8,165 nucleotides of DNA from Candidatus Woesebacteria bacterium UBA5073 (GTDB lineage Bacteria > Patescibacteriota > Microgenomatia > UBA8517), in the NCBI GenBank assembly GCA_002415845.1, contig DIAR01000020.1:643-8807 (forward strand). The letters run 5' to 3'. The notes below the pieces were generated by a model. The model was given only the letters and a program-made list of their open reading frames with translations. It did no database searches and had not been told where the DNA came from. Both the position numbers and the translations under genes were made by a program. Below, one piece after another: positions 3,721 to 8,165 of this stretch. The number at the start of each line of letters is the position of its first letter. Position 1 is the stretch's first letter.

Positions 3721-4530
3721 TTACCGGCGGAACATGGCTCCGACTTTCTTTACCGCATCCCGGTAATTTCTGTAGTGCTCATTGCCGCCATTATCGCCAT
3801 GCGTTGCCATCACAGCTTCAAGGAATTCTTTCCGTGTTCCCCAGAAACAACCTGTTTTAAACATGAAGGCGTTTCCGTCCAGAACAACATAGAGCGTATC
3901 TTTCCTCGAGCCAATACTGGGAAAAGCTACGATGCCTATCGCATTAACAAGGTTTGCGTCTCGAAGGTCTGTTTCACAAAGATTCGCACTACGCAAGTTT
4001 GCACCCTGAAGGTTGGCACATCTGAGATCCGTGTTCTCAAGGACGGCACCCCGCAGGTTTGCGCCCCTAAGAATTGTATTCTCAAGATCCGCATCTTGAA
4101 GATATGCATTCTTAAGAAATGCGTCTATCAGATTTGCATTATTAAGATTTGCGTCCTTAAGATCTGCACCCTGAAGGTTTGCACCCCTAAGGTATGCATC
4201 AACGAGAACGGTCCTCCTTAAACTTGCATCCCGTAGGTTTGCTCCTCGGAGAATTGCACCGATAAAGTTTGCACTATTAAGATTTGCACCCTGAAGGTTT
4301 GCACCCAGCAGATTAGCAAAGTTAAATTTTGCACGCTCCAGGTTGGCACCCTGAAGATTTGCACCTCGAAGGTTTGCACCTTCAAGATTTGCATACCCAA
4401 AACCTGCACCCTGAAAATTTGCACCCTGAAGATTTACGCCTTCAAGCTTTGCATACCCAAGATCGGCCTCTATAGCGACAACCTTTTCCCCTTTTTCAAT
4501 TTGTTCAAGTACTTTGGCTAGATCGGTCAT
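3721..4530 (-). CDS. Pentapeptide-repeat protein
   Basis: 269 residues from the chosen start. Residues 1-25 form a short helical cap (MTDLAKVLEQIEKGEK). Residues 26 to about 195 are about 34 uninterrupted A(N/D)LXX pentapeptides (GANLQ, GANLR, DANLN types), predicting a right-handed quadrilateral beta-helix of about eight and a half coils. Residues 198-269 form a separate C-terminal domain with LYVVLDG, TGCFWGTRKEF and ATHGDN, also seen behind repeats in some phage and bacterial pentapeptide proteins. No signal peptide. Function unknown: some pentapeptide proteins mimic DNA and protect gyrase, most have no known role. ATG 4530 is preferred over an in-frame ATG at 4581 because AGGAGG lies 5 nt before it. 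Confidence 0.93.
   Translation of the reverse strand: MTDLAKVLEQIEKGEKVVAIEADLGYAKLEGVNLQGANFQGAGFGYANLEGANLRGANLQGANLERAKFNFANLLGANLQGANLNSANFIGAILRGANLRDASLRRTVLVDAYLRGANLQGADLKDANLNNANLIDAFLKNAYLQDADLENTILRGANLRGAVLENTDLRCANLQGANLRSANLCETDLRDANLVNAIGIVAFPSIGSRKDTLYVVLDGNAFMFKTGCFWGTRKEFLEAVMATHGDNGGNEHYRNYRDAVKKVGAMFRR
3946..4455 (-). repeat. 15-nt tandem coding repeat (pentapeptides)
   Basis: The DNA repeats with a 15-nt period, one unit per pentapeptide; GGTGCAAACCTTCAG-like units recur on the minus strand. Copies differ at many positions, so this is an old, selected protein repeat rather than a fresh expansion. The periodicity also creates long open frames on the other strand that are not genes. 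Confidence 0.9.
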
Positions 4531-4535
4531 TTCTT

Positions 4536-4541
4536 CCTCCT
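4536..4541 (-). promoter_or_regulatory. Shine-Dalgarno site deciding the pentapeptide gene start
   Basis: Perfect AGGAGG inside AAGGAGGAAGAA, 5 nt before ATG 4530. The alternative ATG at 4581 has no such site. Confidence 0.85.
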
Positions 4542-4608
4542 TCTTTTTTCGGAATTTATGAATATGATTTAGATCTTCCAATACAACCCTTTTTTTGGTT
4601 AGAGCGGC

Positions 4609-4637
4609 ATTTTACTACGACTGTGGGTAAACCTCAA
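4609..4637 (-). promoter_or_regulatory. Promoter of the pentapeptide gene
   Basis: The minus strand has TTGAGG (4637-4632), a 17-bp spacer and TAAAAT (4614-4609). It lies in the gap after the phosphatase gene and predicts a start near 4602 and a UTR of about 70 nt, so the pentapeptide gene can be transcribed on its own. Confidence 0.55.
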
Positions 4638-4658
4638 CTTATGGGGTATATTAACTGC

Positions 4659-5312
4659 CTAAAGGGTTTCTCTTTCTCCCCTGACACCTTCTTCTTCTGG
4701 AATTCTTTTCTTTTCGATCATCCTTAAACGCTCGTCAAACCGGAGTCTTAAAGCTTCACCTCTTTGCAGGTATTCTTTGTCATTTAAAACACTCATATTG
4801 GGAACTTCCCCCTCGGGGTTTTCCAGACGATAAAGGATGAGCCTGATAATGTCGCCATGACTAACCAAAGCCACGGTTCTGCCTTCGTTCCTCTTCACTA
4901 AATTCCTGAAGCCCTCATCTGCCCTTTTAATTACCTGGACATATGTCTCCTGGTCTTCGGAGCGTTTGTGCATGTATAAATCCTCTCCTTTAGCCATTAA
5001 TTCCTGTTGTTCGGCAATGGGTTTGCCAATCCAGCCTGGAACATGCGGATCCTGAAAAGCTGAATTAAGAACCATTTCTTCGGTTCCCAAAACCCTGGCC
5101 AGAATGGCGGCTGTTTGTTCTGCCCTGACAAAAGGGCTCGTCTCAATACAATCAAACTTAATACCTTTCTCTTTTAAGTGGGCTGCCAGTTTTTCTATCC
5201 CCTTGAGGCCTTCTTCGCTAAGCCTGGTTTCGGGTGGATACATCAGCCCCTGTCCTTCACTGTCCCTGGGAAAAACAACTTTGCCGTGACGGATAATGTA
5301 AACCGTAGTCAT
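4659..5312 (-). CDS. Histidine phosphatase superfamily protein (phosphoglycerate mutase-like)
   Basis: 217 residues. The N-terminal RHG (R8, H9) carries the nucleophile that would form phosphohistidine; R63 in SPFVRAEQTA and H152 in SHGD complete the phosphate pocket. Residues 16-30 form an insert after the RHG loop, and the acidic residue before the G-W-x-G segment (DPHVPGWIGKP) is not in the standard LxE arrangement, so the general acid is uncertain. The substrate cannot be read from the sequence: sugar phosphates, phosphoproteins and mutase activity all occur in this family. The C-terminal 20 residues are highly charged. No Shine-Dalgarno site; the -10 box lies 6 nt before ATG, so the mRNA is probably leaderless. 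Divergent from the dehydrogenase gene. Confidence 0.9.
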   Translation of the reverse strand: MTTVYIIRHGKVVFPRDSEGQGLMYPPETRLSEEGLKGIEKLAAHLKEKGIKFDCIETSPFVRAEQTAAILARVLGTEEMVLNSAFQDPHVPGWIGKPIAEQQELMAKGEDLYMHKRSEDQETYVQVIKRADEGFRNLVKRNEGRTVALVSHGDIIRLILYRLENPEGEVPNMSVLNDKEYLQRGEALRLRFDERLRMIEKKRIPEEEGVRGERETL

Positions 5313-5318
5313 GGGGCT

Positions 5319-5346
5319 ATTATATCCTGAAGATGTTATATTTCAA
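5319..5346 (-). promoter_or_regulatory. Promoter of the phosphatase gene, leaderless arrangement
   Basis: The minus strand has TTGAAA (5346-5341), a 16-bp spacer and TATAAT (5324-5319). Only 6 nt lie between the -10 and ATG (5312), placing the expected start at or next to the A of ATG. Confidence 0.75.
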
Positions 5347-5367
5347 TCTTTTTAATCTCTTCTTTGG

Positions 5368-5376
5368 TGTTAAAAT
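5368..5376 (+). promoter_or_regulatory. Extended -10 promoter of the dehydrogenase gene, leaderless arrangement
   Basis: TGT-TAAAAT is an extended -10 with no clear -35. Six nucleotides separate it from ATG (5383), the same gap as in the divergent phosphatase gene. No Shine-Dalgarno site is present. Confidence 0.65.
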
Positions 5377-5382
5377 ATCCAT

Positions 5383-6324
5383 ATGCAGAAAATTTTAGTG
5401 ACCGGTGCTTTCGGTCAAATTGGAAGTGAATTAACCCCCGCCCTTCAGGCCAAATACGGCGCTGATAACGTTATAGCTCTTGGTCATAGTAATATTCCCC
5501 CATCCTTTAAAGGTGTGGTTGAAACAGCCGAAATAACCGATATGGTTGCTTTGGAAGCCGTCATTACCAAATACCACATCGATACTGTTTTTCATTTGGT
5601 TTCCATCCTTTCAGCCAAAGGCGAGAAAGACCCGTCTTTAACCTGGAAAATTAATATGGAAGGCTTAAAAAACGTTCTGGATTTGGCGGTTAAGCATAAA
5701 CTGCAGGTTTTCTGGCCCTCAACCATCGCCGCCTTTGGACCCACCACTCCGAAGGACCAAACGCCCCAGGACACCATCATGCAGCCAACAACGATGTATG
5801 GCGTCTCCAAAGTGGCCGGTGAAAACCTCTGTCATTATTATTTCCTTAAATACGGCGTTGATGTTAGGTCTGTTAGATACCCCGGAGTTATTTCCTGGAA
5901 AACTCCCCCGGGTGGTGGAACATCCGATTATGCTGTCGCCATCTTTTATGAAGGCTTAAAGAGCGGTAAATACGAATGTTTTGTCAATGAAAAAACAACC
6001 ATCCCCATGATGTATATCGATGATGCTATCCGTGGAACGATTGAAATCATGGAAGCCCCCAAAGAAAAAGTGGCTCTTGGTCTTAGCTACAATCTGGCAG
6101 CCGTTTCTTTCTCAGCCGAAGAGTTGGCTACAGAAGTGAACAAACACCTTAAGGTTGATGTCACCTACAAACCCGATTACCGCCAAACCATCGCCGACTC
6201 CTGGCCTAAATCCTTGGATGATTCCAAAGCCAGAACCGACTGGGGTTGGAAACACGAGATTGATTTAACCAAGATGACGACCATCATGATTGACGCCTTA
6301 AAAGAAAATTTACCGAATGGTTAA
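5383..6324 (+). CDS. L-threonine 3-dehydrogenase, SDR (epimerase-like) type
   Basis: 313 residues, the normal length for the extended-SDR threonine dehydrogenase family, unrelated to zinc-dependent E. coli Tdh. It would oxidise L-threonine with NAD+ to 2-amino-3-ketobutyrate in the cytosol. Rossmann GxxGxxG is GAFGQIG (8-14); the catalytic set is S113/T114 in PSTIAAFGP and Y139-x3-K143 in YGVSK. Family-specific stretches are RYPGVISWKTPPGGGTSDY, PMMYIDDAIRGTIEIMEAP, YNLAAVSFS and KPDYRQTIADSWPKSLDD, ending in DWGWKHE. The next gene of that pathway (2-amino-3-ketobutyrate CoA ligase) is not in the window. First gene of a unit with the RNA methyltransferase, overlapping it by 8 nt. A related nucleotide-sugar epimerase is less likely given these signatures. 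Confidence 0.92.
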   Translation: MQKILVTGAFGQIGSELTPALQAKYGADNVIALGHSNIPPSFKGVVETAEITDMVALEAVITKYHIDTVFHLVSILSAKGEKDPSLTWKINMEGLKNVLDLAVKHKLQVFWPSTIAAFGPTTPKDQTPQDTIMQPTTMYGVSKVAGENLCHYYFLKYGVDVRSVRYPGVISWKTPPGGGTSDYAVAIFYEGLKSGKYECFVNEKTTIPMMYIDDAIRGTIEIMEAPKEKVALGLSYNLAAVSFSAEELATEVNKHLKVDVTYKPDYRQTIADSWPKSLDDSKARTDWGWKHEIDLTKMTTIMIDALKENLPNG

Positions 6325-6844
6325 GTTAAACGCCAGACAGTTAAGAAAAACCCCGCCCAAAGAAGAAGAACTCAAAGAAATAAAAAGGAATCCTATTTAT
6401 CTGGTACTGGATAACATCATTGATACTTATAACATCGGTTCCCTCTTTAGGTTAGGTGATGCCATAGCTGCCGAGAAAATGTTTTTGTGTGGCGACATGG
6501 AATACCCGCCTTCATCCAAAATTCATAAAGCGGCGGTTGGAACCGAAGAGTGGGTCCCCTGGGAGAAAAAAGAGAATACTCTGGAAACCATCAAAGAACT
6601 GAAAAAGAAAGGCATTCAGATAATCTGTGTCGAACAGGACGCCAAATCAGTTTCTTATAAGGACATTAAGCCCTCTTTTCCCTGTGCGATTGTTGTCGGT
6701 TCCGAATCTACCGGTATGGATAAGGCGGTCTTGGCTGAAGCCGATTTAATCATCGAGTTTCCGATGTACGGCGTCAATAAATCCTTCAATGTCTGGGGTT
6801 GTGCGGCAATTGCCGCTTATAAAATTCTGGAGAGTCTTGACTAA
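6317..6844 (+). CDS. SpoU/TrmH-family RNA 2'-O-methyltransferase
   Basis: 175 residues, a minimal SPOUT methyltransferase without an N-terminal RNA-recruiting domain. The three SpoU motifs are present: motif 1 NIGSLFR (39-45, N39 and R45), motif 2 VVGSESTGM (126-134), and motif 3 IEFPMYGVNKSFNVW (146-160), followed by the helix of the trefoil knot. It should transfer a methyl group from S-adenosylmethionine to a ribose 2'-OH of tRNA or rRNA; which one cannot be told. A basic N-terminal segment (1-24) may help bind RNA. Its start lies inside the end of the dehydrogenase gene (8-nt overlap), so translation is probably coupled. Its TAA overlaps the TAG of the convergent thiol oxidoreductase gene. 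Confidence 0.93.
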   Translation: MVKLNARQLRKTPPKEEELKEIKRNPIYLVLDNIIDTYNIGSLFRLGDAIAAEKMFLCGDMEYPPSSKIHKAAVGTEEWVPWEKKENTLETIKELKKKGIQIICVEQDAKSVSYKDIKPSFPCAIVVGSESTGMDKAVLAEADLIIEFPMYGVNKSFNVWGCAAIAAYKILESLD

Positions 6845-7644
6845 AGAGCGGCGTCAACGACCGTCTTCATATCGGTGTAGCTGTAGGCTCCGGCAAAATT
6901 GGTAGCATTTAGGTAAAAGCCGGGAGTACCGGAAATACCCAAGCTCGTGGCCAAAGCTTCGTCGGAAGTTAATCTTTTGTCATATCGGCCGCTTTCCAAA
7001 CAAGTCTTCATGTCGGAGGCGTTAATTGCTCCTTTTAAGAAATCTGCTAGCTTTCCGGCTTGGGTTACGTCGTTCTTAACTTCGTTGTTGATGAGGTTGT
7101 AGCCTTTGTTGGTGTACAAAAGATCGTGGACTTCCCAGAATTTGTCTTTCTCAAAGGCACAATAAAGGGCTTTCATGGCTAATTCACCGTTACCGTGTCC
7201 GTTTTGATAGATATAGACAAAAGAGGCTTTCTTGGCGTCAATTAATTTCTTGAATTCAGGAACAGGAGCCAGATAGGTTCCGCCGTCGGCTACTAAGGTG
7301 AACCGGTCACCGATTTGTTTATTCAACTCCCCGTCTTTACCCCCTGCTACATGACAATAAGGACATGACGGATCCGATACTTCAACAATCAGAAGTTTTC
7401 TTTTCTCATCACCGAACTTAATCAGATCTTTTCCAAAAAGACCTTTAATCTGGCTAATATCAATCGTCGGCTGAGCTTGTGTTCCGGTATCGGTGGTGGC
7501 TGTTTTAGCTGTTCCCCCTTTTTCCAAATTGGCTACTTTTTGCCACAAAACGCCAACACCAAAGGCCAAGATAACAACGAGCATGATTAAAAAGGGAGTA
7601 ATTTTCTCAAAAAGTGAAGTTTTGTTTACTTTTTCGTCTGACAT
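6841..7644 (-). CDS. Membrane-anchored DsbA-like thiol oxidoreductase
   Basis: 267 residues. A cytosolic N-terminus (1-15) is followed by one membrane segment (about 16-35), a Thr/Gly-rich linker (43-60), then a thioredoxin-fold domain outside the membrane. The active site is CPYC (94-97) in DPSCPYCH; the cis-proline loop is SGTPGFYLN (P241). The helical insert between them and the length fit the DsbA/thioredoxin_4 group, which oxidises or isomerises disulfides in exported proteins. C162 and C215 in the insert may form a second disulfide. The gene follows trxB with a 33-nt gap and no terminator. The ATG at 7644 has no clear Shine-Dalgarno site. Confidence 0.93.
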   Translation of the reverse strand: MSDEKVNKTSLFEKITPFLIMLVVILAFGVGVLWQKVANLEKGGTAKTATTDTGTQAQPTIDISQIKGLFGKDLIKFGDEKRKLLIVEVSDPSCPYCHVAGGKDGELNKQIGDRFTLVADGGTYLAPVPEFKKLIDAKKASFVYIYQNGHGNGELAMKALYCAFEKDKFWEVHDLLYTNKGYNLINNEVKNDVTQAGKLADFLKGAINASDMKTCLESGRYDKRLTSDEALATSLGISGTPGFYLNATNFAGAYSYTDMKTVVDAAL

Positions 7645-7677
7645 GAAGAACCATTGTTGCCGAAAAAGAATTATTTG

Positions 7678-8165
7678 TCAACCGTTGTTTTCTTCCAAGA
7701 AGCGCACCGCATCCATCCCGGCCGTACAACCCATCCCGGCTGAAGTAATGGCCTGTTTATATAAAGAATCGGTCACATCACCGGCCACAAAAACACCCTG
7801 GATACTCGTGGCTGAATGATATTTAACAAAAAACTTTTTGATAAAACCTTTTTCATCCATCTCCACTTTTCCTTTAAAAACATCGCTGTCGGGTTTATGG
7901 CCAATGGCGACAAACACGCCGTTAACCGTCAGTTCGGTATTTTCGTTGGTTTTATTGTTTTTGAGTTTTAATTTTTCGACTTTGCCTTCTCCCACTACTT
8001 CCGTAACTTCCGTGTTCCAGAGAACTTTAATCTTTGGGTTACCTAGAATCTTTTGCTGCATTGCCTCCGTTGCCCTGAAAGTATCTCTTCTATGGATAAC
8101 AATTACTTCCTTGGCATATTTGGTCAAAACCGATGCTTCCTCCATCGCCGTATCGCCTCCCCCAA
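7678..8165 (-). CDS. trxB: Thioredoxin reductase, C-terminal part (start beyond window)
   Basis: The frame is open to the right edge, and the N-terminal FAD part and the active-site CxxC lie outside. Visible are the NADPH-binding motif GGGDTAMEEA at the edge, the phosphate-binding HRRDTFRA, VAIGHKPDSDVF, and the closing FAD motif GVFVAGDVTD followed by QAITSAGMGCTAGMDAVRFLEE. These are standard for the low-molecular-weight TrxB that passes electrons from NADPH to thioredoxin. An ATG at 8145 is inside the NADPH motif and is not the start. The gene ends in TGA, evidence that UGA is a stop here. Together with the DsbA-like gene it suggests a thiol-redox operon. Confidence 0.95.
   Translation of the reverse strand, partial: GGGDTAMEEASVLTKYAKEVIVIHRRDTFRATEAMQQKILGNPKIKVLWNTEVTEVVGEGKVEKLKLKNNKTNENTELTVNGVFVAIGHKPDSDVFKGKVEMDEKGFIKKFFVKYHSATSIQGVFVAGDVTDSLYKQAITSAGMGCTAGMDAVRFLEENNG

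Noticed and set aside
3637..4221. Plus-strand 194-codon frame rich in Cys, Lys and Val repeats
   Set aside because: Shadow of the 15-nt periodicity of the pentapeptide gene; no ribosome site and no independent family signature. The short minus-strand frame at 4218-4424 has the same cause.
4531..4581. Upstream in-frame ATG extending the pentapeptide protein by 17 residues
   Set aside because: No Shine-Dalgarno site; AGGAGG sits 5 nt before the ATG at 4530 and the extra residues are not repeat-like.
1..8165. CRISPR arrays, insertion sequences, prophage genes, alternative code
   Set aside because: No spaced direct repeats, transposase or phage motifs were seen. UGA is used as a natural stop in trxB, and the other genes have no internal UGA.

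Overview
The window looks like a piece of bacterial chromosome, probably from a Patescibacteria (CPR)-type organism. Evidence: the 16S rRNA 5' part is short and carries primer/probe-site changes; several genes have a promoter -10 box directly against the start codon; proteins are compact; no phage or transposon genes are seen. The lineage call is inference. The code looks standard: trxB ends at TGA where the family normally ends, and TAA and TAG also serve as stops, so the UGA=Gly code of some CPR groups is not indicated.

Layout. 1-475 (-) is the 5' third of a 16S rRNA gene, cut by the window edge. Its leader (477-833, -) holds a local hairpin, a boxA-like antitermination site, a candidate intrinsic terminator/attenuator and a strong promoter. 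893-1054 (+) is a tRNA-Glu/tRNA-Lys pair. At 1069-1175 (+) a full-consensus promoter drives a short RNA ending in an intrinsic terminator, just ahead of a small Cys-rich protein (1200-1418). A nucleoside monophosphate kinase of the adenylate kinase family (1424-2053, -) lies convergent with it and divergent from tRNA-Gln (2126-2199, +). The last base of this tRNA's CCA is the first base of the ATG of an AT-rich, membrane-anchored DUF2726 gene (2199-2687).

2846-3472 (-) is a two-gene unit for an RRM RNA-binding protein and a small zinc ribbon protein, with a structured 5' UTR. 3721-4530 (-) encodes a pentapeptide-repeat protein with its own promoter, strong Shine-Dalgarno site and terminator. 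4659-5312 (-) is a histidine phosphatase, divergent from an SDR-type L-threonine 3-dehydrogenase (5383-6324, +). The dehydrogenase overlaps a SpoU-family RNA methyltransferase gene (6317-6844). That gene meets, stop on stop, a membrane-anchored DsbA-like thiol oxidoreductase (6841-7644, -), which lies downstream of a partial thioredoxin reductase gene (7678-8165, -).

Themes. Much of the window is translation and RNA machinery (rRNA, three tRNAs, RRM protein, RNA methyltransferase) plus a thiol-redox unit at the right end. Two start modes coexist. Leaderless-looking genes have the -10 box 6-9 nt from ATG (kinase, phosphatase, dehydrogenase). Genes with a clear Shine-Dalgarno site and a UTR include the Cys-rich, RRM and pentapeptide genes. 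I found no defence island, CRISPR array or obvious new multi-gene system. The most interesting signals are the rRNA leader attenuator, the short RNA before the Cys-rich gene, and the tRNA-Gln/ATG fusion.
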